A DNA stretch of 64,000 nt, taken from Bacillota bacterium. Lineage in GTDB: Bacteria; Bacillota; Clostridia; Oscillospirales; Acutalibacteraceae. The stretch spans positions 38,954 through 102,953 of the forward strand of contig JAEYPT010000005.1 of the NCBI GenBank assembly GCA_023410445.1. The letters run 5' to 3'. Shown in pieces: positions 41,295 to 50,443 of this stretch. Under the pieces are notes generated by a model. The model did not search any database. It was given only the letters and a program-made list of their open reading frames with translations, and was not told the DNA's origin. How positions within the stretch are numbered: position 1 is the stretch's first letter; each line of letters starts with the position of its first letter. The position numbers were made by a program, and so were the translations under genes.

Positions 41295-42962
41295 ATGAAA
41301 CGGTTTCAGCATTTCAGCATCAAACGAAAGCTTCTAACGGGCTTTGGAAGCATTCTGGGCATTCTGCTGCTGATCGGTATTTTTGGCATCGTGGGAATGG
41401 TGCGGATCGATCAGATGGATTCTTATCTGTACGAGGGGCAGACAGCGCCTATCATTCACCTGATCAACGCGAATAAATACCTTTATTCCATTCGACTGGA
41501 TGCGCGGTCGGCAGTAATCAATGCCTCAAAGCCCGAACTGGTTAAAAAATATGAAAATGCTTATGAGAACGACAAGAAGAATTTTCTGACTGAGTCGGCC
41601 ACGTATCGGACGTCAATTTCCAATCCCAACACGCTCAAGATGTTTGACGAATCAGCTGATATCTTTACAAAAACGTTCGACCCCGCCATTCAGAAGACCT
41701 TTGCGCTGGCATTGAAGGGTGATCAGGCCGGAGCGGATGCCGCAGGCGCAACGGTTACGGACGATGTGACCAAGCTTTTCCAGAATTACGACAAGATTGC
41801 GCAGGCGCGCATGGATTCCGCAAAAAGCACCAGCGATACAAATGATTCGACGGCGATGGTTCTTATAATTGTGATGGTGGTGTTCTCCGTATGCGGGAGC
41901 GGACTGGCGATCTTCCTTGGACTCAAGATTGCCGGCATGATCAGCACGCCGATCGGGCAGATGGTGTCCGCAGCCAAACAGATCGCGGAAGGGCGCGTCG
42001 ACGTCAGCCTGGATATTACCGCGAAGGATGAAACCGGTCAGCTGGCCGACGCGTTTACGGACATGGTTGAGGGTATCCGCCGTCAGGTGCAGGCTGCCGA
42101 AACCATCAGCAATGGCGATTTCACGCACGAGGTGCCGCTGCGCTCGGATAAGGACGTTCTCGGTATCGCACTGCAGAGAATCGAGGAGGACCTCAGTCAG
42201 ACGCTAAAGATGATCAGCACCTCGGCGGAGCAGGTGAACATTGGAGCGGCTCAGGTTTCCGACGGAGCGCAGGCACTTGCGCAGGGCGCGACGGAGCAGG
42301 CAAGTTCGGTGGAGGAGCTTTCCGCAACCATCACCGAGATTTCACAGAAGATCCGGCAGAATTCCGAGGAAATCCGCGATGTGGCGTCCAACATGCAGGC
42401 GACCACGCAGAATGTAGAAGAGAGCAGCGACCATATGAAAGAGATGCTTACCGCCATGTCGGAGATCAGTACCTCTTCGAATGAGATTGCAAAGATCATC
42501 AAGGTAATTGACGATATCGCGTTCCAGACCAATATCCTTGCACTGAACGCGGCAGTAGAAGCTGCCCGTGCAGGAGAAGCAGGGAAGGGTTTTGCGGTTG
42601 TTGCAGACGAGGTTCGCAGCCTTGCCGGGAAGTCCGCGGATGCGGCGAAGCATACTACCTCGCTGATTGAAACCTCGGTAAACCGGGTGAAGGACGGCTC
42701 GGAGATCGCAGACCGCACGGCGCATTCGCTGGCGGAGGCTGCGGAGCGTATCCGGAGCATCAATGGCTCCGTGCAGAAGATTGGCCAGGCTTCGGACGAG
42801 CAGGCGGCTTCGGTGGCACAGATTTCGCAGGGCGTGGACCAGGTCTCGGCAGTGGTGCAGACCACCTCTGCAACGGCGGAGGAGAGTTCGGCTTCGAGCG
42901 AAGAGCTTGCCGGTCAGGCCCAGATGCTGCAGAAAGAAGTCGGAAAGTTCAAGCTTGCATAA
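41295..42962 (+). CDS. Methyl-accepting chemotaxis protein with 4-helix-bundle sensor
   Basis: The 555-residue receptor has a first membrane helix at residues ~13-35, a helical periplasmic-type sensor domain (~36-190, 4HB_MCP-like), a second helix (MVLIIVMVVFSVCGSGLAIFL), a HAMP domain and a long signalling coiled coil. The signalling tip DIAFQTNILALNAAVEAARAG is intact. It couples to CheA/CheW, not present in this window. ATG 41295 follows GGAGGG. The sigma-D-type promoter upstream supports a motility role. Confidence 0.92.
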   Translation: MKRFQHFSIKRKLLTGFGSILGILLLIGIFGIVGMVRIDQMDSYLYEGQTAPIIHLINANKYLYSIRLDARSAVINASKPELVKKYENAYENDKKNFLTESATYRTSISNPNTLKMFDESADIFTKTFDPAIQKTFALALKGDQAGADAAGATVTDDVTKLFQNYDKIAQARMDSAKSTSDTNDSTAMVLIIVMVVFSVCGSGLAIFLGLKIAGMISTPIGQMVSAAKQIAEGRVDVSLDITAKDETGQLADAFTDMVEGIRRQVQAAETISNGDFTHEVPLRSDKDVLGIALQRIEEDLSQTLKMISTSAEQVNIGAAQVSDGAQALAQGATEQASSVEELSATITEISQKIRQNSEEIRDVASNMQATTQNVEESSDHMKEMLTAMSEISTSSNEIAKIIKVIDDIAFQTNILALNAAVEAARAGEAGKGFAVVADEVRSLAGKSADAAKHTTSLIETSVNRVKDGSEIADRTAHSLAEAAERIRSINGSVQKIGQASDEQAASVAQISQGVDQVSAVVQTTSATAEESSASSEELAGQAQMLQKEVGKFKLA

Positions 42963-42990
42963 GTAATTACATAGTGCAAAAACAAATAGA

Positions 42991-43034
42991 AAATGCCTTC
43001 TGCCGTGGATTCAAGCGGCAGAAGGCATTTTTTT
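42991..43034 (+). terminator. Terminator of the first chemoreceptor gene
   Basis: A 15-bp stem AAATGCCTTCTGCCG with its complement and seven T. Confidence 0.92.
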
Positions 43035-43125
43035 GCCCGTGAGGCAGCAAGGGGCATCGCATTGCCGAAACAGGAAGTATTTCACATATTAATCTTGTTA
43101 AACTGCTGAAACTTATGAAATTTCG

Positions 43126-43153
43126 TTAATGCTTCTCATTTTCTAACCGATAC
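43126..43153 (+). promoter_or_regulatory. Possible sigma-D type promoter of the second chemoreceptor
   Basis: TTAA (43126-43129) and CCGATAC (43147-43153) lie 17 bp apart, a weaker match to the sigma-D consensus than the one at 41124, but in the same relative place. Confidence 0.45.
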
Positions 43154-43194
43154 TTTATAGTGTATGGATAATTTATAGAAAAGAGGGCTACTTC

Positions 43195-45198
43195 GTGTTA
43201 TTGCAAAAACCCAACAAGAGTTCCAGAAAAAGTGTCAGAAAAGAATTGATCGCATTTGTCGCAGCATGTATTTTCTCTGTCGCCTTACTACTGTCCGCCG
43301 CTTCCATTTATTTTACGTATAACTCAACCGAGCAGGCTTTGATCAAAAGTATGAAAGAGACTTCGGAGCTTGCCTCGGAAAAAGTTTCCCGTCAGATCGA
43401 AACGTATTCGATGGTTGCTGAAAGCACCCGTTTATATCAGAGGAGTATCAACGACGAAAAAACGGCGATGAAAACGTACCTGCAAACCATCGCTTCCAAA
43501 AATGATCTCACGAGTATCGACATTCTGGATTCGAAGGGAGTCTCCACAGTCGACGGTGCAGACCGCAGCAAGGACCCCGCCTTTGTCGGGGTCAGGGGCA
43601 GCAAATCGTTTTTAACCGATCCGATCATTGACCAAAACACCGCGTATTTTGAATATGCCCACCCCTATGATGGATCGGTCATTGTTATGAAATTTCCGTA
43701 TTCTGTGCTGGGCTTGATCATCAACAACATTAAGATGGGAGCCACCGGCAGCACGTATATTCTTAATAACAAGGGTGCAAAGGTAGCCCACAGTGATTTT
43801 GACAATGTCCTGAAGCAGCAGAATAACCTTGTGGCGGTGAAAACGAACCCGCAGATTTACGGCGAGGTTGCAAAATTGGAAACGGAAATGATTCAGGGCA
43901 AGACAGGGTTTGGCTTCTATTCCTGGAAGGGACAGGAGAAGTTCGGTTCGTTTACTCCGATTGCTCAGACGAACGGCTGGTCCATTAATGTAACGGCGCT
44001 GAAATCCGAATTTATGTCTCAGGTTACGACTTCCGTCGTTTGCATTGTTATTCTCGGAATTCTGTCGATGATAATTTCTCTGCTGATTGCCGTCCGAATT
44101 GCGAACCGGATTACCAAACCGATCGACGGCGTTGTGACGGCCATTGAAAAACTCTCCGGCGGAGATCTGGAAATCAGCCTGACGGTTCAGAGAGATGACG
44201 AAATCGGGCTAATGTCGGAAAAAATCAATGATATGGTGAAAGGCTTCCGAAGTATTATTTCGGATATCTCCAGATTCCTGAATGAAATCGCCAGAGGGAA
44301 TCTTACCGTTCAGAGTGAATGCGAGTACGTCGGGGAATTTGCGCGAATTCACACCTCGATGGAAACGATTCTGTCCAGTCTGAATCAGACCATAACGCAG
44401 ATTCGTCTTGCCGCGGAGCAGGTCAGCAGCGGCTCCAATCAGATGTCCGACGGTGCGCAGGCGCTTTCACAGGGAGCTACGGAGCAGGCCAGTGCCATTG
44501 AAGAACTCTCTGCGACCATCAGCGACGTTTCCAACCAGTTGAAGGATAATGCTTCGGATTCCGAGGCGGCAAGCGTCAAGGTCAGCGAGCTGCACTCGGA
44601 AATGAAACAGAGCACCGAGCAAATGCAGAATATGATTGCCTCCATGCAGCAAATCAACGATACTTCAAATCAGATCGGGAAAATCATCAAAACGATTGAC
44701 GATATTGCATTCCAGACCAACATCCTCGCGCTGAATGCAGCGGTCGAAGCGGCCAGAGCAGGTTCGGCAGGGAAGGGCTTTGCCGTGGTCGCGGAAGAAG
44801 TCCGCAACCTGGCAAGCAAGAGCGCCGAAGCGGTTAAGGTTACAACAACGCTTATCACCAGTTCCATGAAAGCGGTGGAAGACGGAGCCGAGATTGCAGA
44901 TCGGACGGCGAAATCGCTTACTAAGGCCTCTGAAAAGACGGACGATGTAACAAGCCTTGTCGTTCGTATTTCCGACGCGACCAACAAGCAGTCGAATTCC
45001 ATCGCCCAGATAACGCAGGGCGTCGATCAGGTGGCTTCGGTGGTGCAGACCAACTCCGCTACGGCCGAAGAGAGTGCGGCGTCTTCCGAGGAGCTTTCCG
45101 GGCAGGCTGAGATGCTCCGTTCTCTGGTGAGCGAATTCCGTCTGATGGAAACAGCTCCGACAGAAAAACCTGCTGAAAGCACGGAACCGGAAGTTTAA
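43195..45198 (+). CDS. Methyl-accepting chemotaxis protein with Cache-type sensor
   Basis: The 667-residue receptor has a membrane helix at residues ~17-40 and a large extracellular sensor (~41-280) with double-Cache features (SIDILDSKGVSTVDGADRS, GATGSTYILNNKGAKVAHS, SFTPIAQTNGWSINVTAL). A second helix (VVCIVILGILSMIISLLIAV), HAMP and the MA domain with tip DIAFQTNILALNAAVEAARAG follow. Such sensors bind amino acids or organic acids. The start is GTG 43195 behind AGAGGG. Its MA domain is clearly paralogous to that of the preceding receptor. Confidence 0.92.
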   Translation: MLLQKPNKSSRKSVRKELIAFVAACIFSVALLLSAASIYFTYNSTEQALIKSMKETSELASEKVSRQIETYSMVAESTRLYQRSINDEKTAMKTYLQTIASKNDLTSIDILDSKGVSTVDGADRSKDPAFVGVRGSKSFLTDPIIDQNTAYFEYAHPYDGSVIVMKFPYSVLGLIINNIKMGATGSTYILNNKGAKVAHSDFDNVLKQQNNLVAVKTNPQIYGEVAKLETEMIQGKTGFGFYSWKGQEKFGSFTPIAQTNGWSINVTALKSEFMSQVTTSVVCIVILGILSMIISLLIAVRIANRITKPIDGVVTAIEKLSGGDLEISLTVQRDDEIGLMSEKINDMVKGFRSIISDISRFLNEIARGNLTVQSECEYVGEFARIHTSMETILSSLNQTITQIRLAAEQVSSGSNQMSDGAQALSQGATEQASAIEELSATISDVSNQLKDNASDSEAASVKVSELHSEMKQSTEQMQNMIASMQQINDTSNQIGKIIKTIDDIAFQTNILALNAAVEAARAGSAGKGFAVVAEEVRNLASKSAEAVKVTTTLITSSMKAVEDGAEIADRTAKSLTKASEKTDDVTSLVVRISDATNKQSNSIAQITQGVDQVASVVQTNSATAEESAASSEELSGQAEMLRSLVSEFRLMETAPTEKPAESTEPEV

Positions 45199-45226
45199 TC
45201 TGCTTACAATCATCATTTTCTCTTAT

Positions 45227-45266
45227 AAGAGGGGCCCGCAGAATTACAAGTTCTGCGGGCCTCTTT
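45227..45266. terminator. Bidirectional terminator
   Basis: A stem AAGAGGGGCCCGCAGAA with TTCTGCGGGCCTCTT (one bulge) between the convergent chemoreceptor and GGDEF genes. Confidence 0.85.
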
Positions 45267-45269
45267 GTC

Positions 45270-47414
45270 TCACTCTACTTTAACTTTCAACAGTTCCACG
45301 AACGCGTCAACGACGGTCGGGTCAAATTGGGTTCCTTTGTTTTTCACCAGTTCATCCAATGCGTCGGTTGCGGATAAGGCGCGGCGATAGCTCCGGTCGT
45401 TCGACATGGCGTCAAATGAATCCGCGACCGAGACAATTCTGGAAAGGAGAGGGATTTCTTCCCCTTTGAGCCCTGATGGGTAACCTTTTCCATCGTACCG
45501 TTCATGATGAGAAAGGACATATTCGGATAAATGGACCGTTTCTCGGGAGGATTTCAATATTTTATAGCCGATGTCCGGATGCCGTTTTATTTCGTCCCAT
45601 TCCTGCGGAGTAAGCGGCCCCTGCTTTTTCAGAATCGAATTACTTACGGCGATTTTTCCTATATCATGAAAGCGGCCGATTGATTTTAGCTTTGATAGAT
45701 CTTCCTTTGGCAAATGAAGTGCCTTCCCGATTTTCTGAGAAAGGTCTCCTACCCGATTGAAGTGATCCACTTCATCCGGATTCTTTTCATACAACGTATT
45801 TAGAATGGAGTTAATGAGATTCCCTTTCATCCCTTCGCTTTCGCTTAATTTGTTTTCATACATGTGGTCTTCCGCATTTTTCAAAGCTTTTAGAATATTA
45901 TCGCTTTCTTCCTTTTTGACCCCGCATCCGAAGGACACGGAAACGTTGATCGGGCCAACCTTCATTTGAGCTTCGATTTCCATGATCCGTTCGACGATTT
46001 CTTCCGCTTCCGATTTCTCGGTTTTTGGAAGAAGAACAACAAACTCGTCTCCGCCCCACCGCGCGATAATGTCGTCGGAGCGGCAGGCAGCTCGAATCGC
46101 ATCGGAGGCCCTTTGCAGAAGGCGATCGCCTTCCGCGTGACCGAATGCGTCATTGGTAACCTTTAGCCCGTTGACATCTCCCATAATGATCGAAATCGGC
46201 AGGTTTTCCGCGGTGTCGATTTCCCGGAGCTGCTCCTCAAAAAATCTGCGATTATAAAGACCGGTCAGACTGTCATGGTAACTTATGTAGCTGATTTGTT
46301 CCTGCCTCTTTTTTTCTTCGGTGACATCCCGGAAAACAATCACGACGCCCTTGATGATTCCGTGGCGGTCTTTGATCGGCGCGGCGCTGTCGGCGATCGA
46401 ATATTCCGCACCGTATTTTGAGATGAGTGCCGTGTGGTTTGCAAGCCCCAGAATTAACCCGCTTTTTAGGACTTTTGGGATTGGAGATTCCCGCTTCTCC
46501 CTCGTTTCTTCGCTGATCATATTGAAAACCTCGTCAAAAGGTTTCCCGGTCGCGTCTTTTTGCTCCCAGCCGGTAAGCTTTTCAGCCTGTTCATTCAATA
46601 GGGTGATGTTCCCTTTTTCATCGGTGGCAATCACGCCGTCTCCGATTGAGGTGATCGTGATTCGGAACTTTTCCTTCTCATGATAAAGCTCCTGCTCATA
46701 GGCCTTTCGATCCGTAATGTCAATAAAGGATCCGATATAGGTCTCGGGTTTACCGGTCTCATTGTATTCCGTATAACCGATGGAGGAAATCCATCGGATG
46801 CTTCCGTCCGGCCGGATAATTCTGCTGTCGACTCTTACACTGCTTTTTGTATCGATTGAATTTGCAATTGCTTTTCGTATCAGTTCCCGATCGTCGGGAT
46901 GCGACAGTTCCAAGCGTTTTTCCAAGGACGGTGTTATGCTGTTCGGCGTTATTCCAAAAATTTGGTATAAGCCGTTGGACCATATGCTTTTTTGAGTCTT
47001 TAAATTCAGTCTCCAGGTGCCCATGTTGCTGAGTTCTTCGGACTTTTCCATCATTTCCATATGGTTGGTAATCTGCTTGTTTAATTTTAACACTTCTTCA
47101 TTCCGCCGATCAATTCTTTCCAATAAGATATTAAGAAGCACGGCGATTGCAATCATTACCACCAAACGCGCGAATTCTTCCGGCAGATTTTCTTTCCGAT
47201 AAAATGAGTAGATATAAATGTGAACCGCGGCCATGATTCCCGAAAAAACAACACCTTTTTTTCTGTACCAAAAGCATGCAATGATTAAGGGGATAAAGAA
47301 CAGATTCTGATACATGATATAGATATTGTTTGACAAGCAGCATACGGAAGCAGCGAATATTGCGCCTGTGATCGACAGCAGCAGAAGAAGCTTATTTTTA
47401 GGCGTAGCTTTCAT
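45270..47414 (-). CDS. Membrane PAS-GGDEF-HD-GYP cyclic-di-GMP enzyme
   Basis: The 714-residue protein has about four or five N-terminal membrane helices (residues 8-105), a coiled coil, two PAS domains (~130-240 and ~250-370), a GGDEF domain with intact WGGDEFVVLLP and a C-terminal HD-GYP domain with FHDIGKIAV and HHERYDGKGYPSGLKGEEI. Both active sites look complete, so it may make and break cyclic di-GMP in response to signals at the PAS domains. Next to two chemoreceptors, it fits motility control. Monocistronic and convergent with them. Confidence 0.9.
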   Translation of the reverse strand: MKATPKNKLLLLLSITGAIFAASVCCLSNNIYIMYQNLFFIPLIIACFWYRKKGVVFSGIMAAVHIYIYSFYRKENLPEEFARLVVMIAIAVLLNILLERIDRRNEEVLKLNKQITNHMEMMEKSEELSNMGTWRLNLKTQKSIWSNGLYQIFGITPNSITPSLEKRLELSHPDDRELIRKAIANSIDTKSSVRVDSRIIRPDGSIRWISSIGYTEYNETGKPETYIGSFIDITDRKAYEQELYHEKEKFRITITSIGDGVIATDEKGNITLLNEQAEKLTGWEQKDATGKPFDEVFNMISEETREKRESPIPKVLKSGLILGLANHTALISKYGAEYSIADSAAPIKDRHGIIKGVVIVFRDVTEEKKRQEQISYISYHDSLTGLYNRRFFEEQLREIDTAENLPISIIMGDVNGLKVTNDAFGHAEGDRLLQRASDAIRAACRSDDIIARWGGDEFVVLLPKTEKSEAEEIVERIMEIEAQMKVGPINVSVSFGCGVKKEESDNILKALKNAEDHMYENKLSESEGMKGNLINSILNTLYEKNPDEVDHFNRVGDLSQKIGKALHLPKEDLSKLKSIGRFHDIGKIAVSNSILKKQGPLTPQEWDEIKRHPDIGYKILKSSRETVHLSEYVLSHHERYDGKGYPSGLKGEEIPLLSRIVSVADSFDAMSNDRSYRRALSATDALDELVKNKGTQFDPTVVDAFVELLKVKVE

Positions 47415-47536
47415 ATTCTTATTCTCATTTCATTTTTCTATCCGTGGAGTTCTTCCATTATAACAGGCTTATTGGAAACATTATACTTATTCTCAAAAAA
47501 ATGACTTGTTTTTTTCGAATTCTGTATTAGTTATAT

Positions 47537-47583
47537 AAAAAGGATGGCCGATATCGTTTCATACGATATCGACCAACCTTTTT
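47537..47583. terminator. Large hairpin at the left edge of the accessory island
   Basis: AAAAAGG, TGG and CGATATCGT on the left pair with their complements on the right around a short loop, ending in TTTTTA. It is about 120 bp upstream of the c-di-GMP gene start and is not attached to a recognisable rightward gene. Confidence 0.5.
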
Positions 47584-47601
47584 ATAAGAAAATAGGAGAA
47601 A

Positions 47602-47643
47602 GCGCGGGAAGCCCACGGCCTAAAAACGTGCCTCAGGCACGTT
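47602..47643 (+). repeat. 42-bp direct repeat, left copy
   Basis: It matches 57089-57130 at 38 of 42 positions in the same orientation; all four differences are transitions. The right part forms a hairpin AACGTGCCT-C-AGGCACGTT. The two copies bracket the 47.6-57.1 kb island. The flanking 47644-47870 has no gene that I recognise. Confidence 0.75.
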
Positions 47644-47872
47644 TTCTGTCGACCAAATCTAATTTGTCTCCGTCTTTTGCGGTTGGTTGCGTCGAAGAAG
47701 AAGTGTGCGAATTCGAACGATTGCTGCTCCCTGCGGTGCGGCTGCCGTAACGCGAATGGGAAGGTTATACGGCTTTTTTCGGCTACGAAGCTCCGGTTAT
47801 ATTCGAGGGAAGTTATCAGTTCCGAACAATGAAATCAATCTGCCTGATGATTTGAGCGAGACGTGAAAGGTG

Positions 47873-47899
47873 TTTACAAATCCGGTACCGCATCTCTCC
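47873..47899 (+). promoter_or_regulatory. TcdR-type promoter of the CHAP gene
   Basis: TTTACA (47873-47878) and CTCTCC (47894-47899) are separated by 15 bp; CTCCTT two bases further is an alternative -10. In the leader, GGACA (47944-47948) and TGTCC (47957-47961) form a hairpin containing CGTTATGTCCAA, a 12-mer also present in the leader of the gene at 51101. Confidence 0.55.
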
Positions 47900-48011
47900 T
47901 TATTAGTTAAATCAAAAGCCACAGATACCCGGCTTAAGAATGCGGACAAGCCGTTATGTCCAATTGGTAAATGAGGTTATTTGATGAAATTATTTGTAAG
48001 GAGAGATTATT

Positions 48012-48445
48012 ATGTCATTAGCAAGTACAGCATTGGCCGAACTTAATAACGGTCCGAGCAAGTATCTGAAAGCGTTGGGTTATCCGGCCGGAACAGATTG
48101 GTGCGCCATCTTTGTCAGGTGGTGCGGCCTGCAGAACGACATGGATTTTGGCTCCTCGGCAGAAGCATCTGAGCTTCTCTTTATGGCAATGAAGACCTTA
48201 CAGCATCCTCTCACCCCAAAGTCGGCGATCTGGCTTTCGTAAATCCGAGAAAGGATATCCGGAGCGACGTTATCAAGAAAAGCGATATCGGCCATGTTGG
48301 AATTATTACCGCAATCAACGGTGACAAGATTACGACGGTAAACGGCAACTGGGGTGGAAAAGTTGGCTACGGTTATTACCATTTGAATGGAAATAGTTAT
48401 GGCCGCGGTTACGGCAGCATCCTCGAATACGGCAAAAATTCCTAA
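48012..48445 (+). pseudogene. Leaderless CHAP-type cysteine hydrolase, frameshifted
   Basis: The ATG at 48012 follows AAGGAGAG. Frame 1 encodes YPAGTDWCAIFVRWCGLQ with the CHAP nucleophile Cys31, but stops at 48242. The rest of the domain continues in the -1 frame, from LYGNEDLTASSHPKVGDLAFVN through GHVGIITAING (His) to TVNGNWGGKVGYGYY and a stop at 48445. The break lies between 48173 and 48180 and is best explained by loss of one base. The intact protein would be about 144 residues without a signal peptide. It would cleave peptidoglycan amide bonds. A convergent lipoprotein gene follows. Confidence 0.75.
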
Positions 48446-48499
48446 ACGCATCCGAATCACAAGCGTCTAAACCAATGGAACCCGTTTCGGAAAAGGCAG

Positions 48500-48552
48500 A
48501 ATTAAAAAGCGTTAAGGTTAACCTGAAAGGGTTTTCCTTCACGCTTTTTTTC
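48500..48552 (+). terminator. Terminator after the CHAP gene
   Basis: AAAAAGCGT pairs with ACGCTTTTT, with an inner AAGG/CCTT stem, followed by a T-run. Confidence 0.7.
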
Positions 48553-48652
48553 TGCTAAACAGGATTAAAGCGGACTTCATTTCTAAAAGCGGACTTCTCC
48601 TTACATGAATAGATGACAATGTCACAAAAGCAAGCTCCGCGTCCTTAACGAC

Positions 48653-49444
48653 CTAAATATAGATATATAAATTACTGTTTAAAGAGTACTCGAATAAATC
48701 AATTTCATTTGCACCGTTTTGTTTTATTCCCCGAAAGGACACATACAGGCTATCACTCAGCTTGTATGTATAGATAAGAGGAGAAATATTGTCAATTGCC
48801 ATCGGCTTGCCATAGAGCTTTTCGACGACATCAAAACTGTCGTGCAGCTTTACTCCTTTTTCGGTGGCATACGTCGAACTGATTTTCTGGCCTTCTTTTT
48901 GCCAATCCTGTGGTGGATATTTCGACGCAAAATAGATTAGCTTCTTATCTTTGTTGAATTCCAATGTTAGAAATCCTGTTGTGTAGATTGTATAGTAGAT
49001 ACCCAAAGAATGCTCTGCCGGCCCCTTTTCTATGATCGCACCCAATGGATCCCGATCTTCTTCCCCTGATTGATCAGGAATAATCTTGTTCGCTTTCATA
49101 GAGCTGAAAGCTTCCGATTCGGTCATTCCCAGCCAAAAAACGCCGTGTACACCAGGAGTTTCACGGAACAAAACCACTCCGTTGATGTTTGATTTTGAAG
49201 AAGCGCTTTCCTCTGCGATATTTTGTGAGCTGACTTTCCCATCGCCGGAGCTTTGTTCGGAGCTCGCGGCCGGTGCTGCTGAAGAAATTACAGGCGCGGT
49301 CGACCTGGAAACGTCAGAGGAAGAACGGCTCGACCTTGAACTGGTGATTGCGCTTGACACCCCTTCTTTGCCAGGCAAGCCACAGCCTGATGCAGCAAGC
49401 AAGAACGCAGAGAGGCAAAACACGAGGATTCTGCGCATTTTCAT
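48653..49444 (-). CDS. Serine-rich lipoprotein 1 (island)
   Basis: The 263-residue protein has a lipoprotein signal RILVFCLSAFLLAASGC with the lipidated Cys at residue 21, a Ser-rich linker (~30-100), and a C-terminal domain with two BamE/SmpA-like helices: GVFWLGMTESEAFSSM and GVKLHDSFDVVEKLYGKP. ATG 49444 follows GAGGG at 7 nt. Related to the lipoprotein at 52050 and, in the N-terminus, to that at 53931. It is convergent with the CHAP hydrolase; a protective or accessory role is my inference. Confidence 0.82.
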   Translation of the reverse strand: MKMRRILVFCLSAFLLAASGCGLPGKEGVSSAITSSRSSRSSSDVSRSTAPVISSAAPAASSEQSSGDGKVSSQNIAEESASSKSNINGVVLFRETPGVHGVFWLGMTESEAFSSMKANKIIPDQSGEEDRDPLGAIIEKGPAEHSLGIYYTIYTTGFLTLEFNKDKKLIYFASKYPPQDWQKEGQKISSTYATEKGVKLHDSFDVVEKLYGKPMAIDNISPLIYTYKLSDSLYVSFRGIKQNGANEIDLFEYSLNSNLYIYI

Positions 49445-49831
49445 AGAAAATCCCTCTTTTATAGATTTGGTTACCCTATGGAATAAGACAACAATGCGGG
49501 AGATTTGCAACAAATTTATCTGCAAATTGTAGCAGGGACTTTACCGTTCCCTTTCTTTGTTTGTCAACTTTTATCTTCTTACGGGTTCTATTTACAAACA
49601 ATTCCTAATAGGACATTCTTACTTATTATTCGACTGTTGCACAATAGCTTTGTCGTTGTCTTTAAAGATGTAGAAAATATTGATTTATTAAATGAATCAA
49701 CCATATTAAGCTGAATTTGTAACCGAGTTTAAATTTATCACTTCGCTAATCAAGATGTGCGGAAAGTGTGGCTTTACGTTTTCCACTTTTTAAGCGGGTG
49801 ACCCCAAATGACGAAAAATTAAATCAAGGCG
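49445..49831. other. Gene-free interval before the sigma gene
   Basis: AT-rich sequence of about 390 bp between the divergent lipoprotein and sigma genes. A 69-codon ORF (49505-49714) lacks a ribosome site and natural composition. I see no other feature except promoter elements at its right end. Confidence 0.5.
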
Positions 49832-49859
49832 TTTACAAATATTGGAATCTCACCTCTTT
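49832..49859 (+). promoter_or_regulatory. TcdR-type promoter of the sigma-holin operon
   Basis: TTTACA (49832-49837), 16 bp and CTCTTT (49854-49859) match exactly the -35/-10 pair I recall for TcdR/BotR/TetR/UviA sigma factors. The sigma gene starts 24 bp further, so it probably autoactivates, as TcdR does. Confidence 0.7.
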
Positions 49860-49883
49860 ACCAGTTGAAAGGTGGGATATCCA

Positions 49884-50426
49884 ATGACTGCGGATTTGAT
49901 AACTCAATCCCAAGGCGGTAATGCTGACACTACCATGGCACTGATCGATAAATTCAACCCAATGTTAAAAAAATATGCTTACCAATTGCATTACGACGAT
50001 GCATATGACGATCTTCTCGTCGACTTTATTCAATTCATTCATGACATCGACCTTACCAAAATACATAATCGGTGCGAAGGGTGTCTGGTGTCCTATATCA
50101 GCAGAGCGATGAAGTGCGTGTATATAAAAAAATCCAAACAAAAAAAGTCCCTGCAAAATATTATTTTGGATTCGGAACTAGAAGATGATCAAATCTACCA
50201 GATCGAATCTTTACTGTCTCAGGAAGACACGTATTTCCAACACGAGTTACTCGGTATTGAATGTATTTTAACTAGACCGGAGGCTTTCGTAATACAAATG
50301 ATTTATCTTCGGGGCTATTCGGCTTGCAAAGTGGCACAACAACTAGGAACTTCCAGACAAGCTGTCAACCAGATGAAAAACCGGGCGCTCATAAAATTGA
50401 AAACGTATTATATGGACAAGCCGTGA
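49884..50426 (+). CDS. TcdR-like alternative sigma factor
   Basis: The 180-residue protein has a helix-turn-helix region 2 like that of clostridial toxin regulators (LIDKFNPMLKKYAYQLHY, then DDLLVDFIQFIHDIDLTKI). Its region 4 has RPEAFVIQMIYLRGYSACKVAQQLGTSRQAVNQMKNRALIKLK, an HTH that reads the -35 box. Length and both segments match TcdR/UviA-type group 5 sigma factors, which drive toxin or bacteriocin genes. ATG 49884 is 8 nt after AAGGTGG. The holin follows 17 bp downstream. Confidence 0.82.
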   Translation: MTADLITQSQGGNADTTMALIDKFNPMLKKYAYQLHYDDAYDDLLVDFIQFIHDIDLTKIHNRCEGCLVSYISRAMKCVYIKKSKQKKSLQNIILDSELEDDQIYQIESLLSQEDTYFQHELLGIECILTRPEAFVIQMIYLRGYSACKVAQQLGTSRQAVNQMKNRALIKLKTYYMDKP

Positions 50427-50443
50427 ACGGGGAGGTGGAAGCA

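Noticed and set aside
48215..48221. C-CCA-AAG, a perfect -1 slippery heptamer in the CHAP gene
   Set aside because: The -1 frame is already protein-like about 35 bp before this site (LYGNEDLTASSHPKVGDLAF), so slippage here would give a worse product than a simple base loss near 48175.
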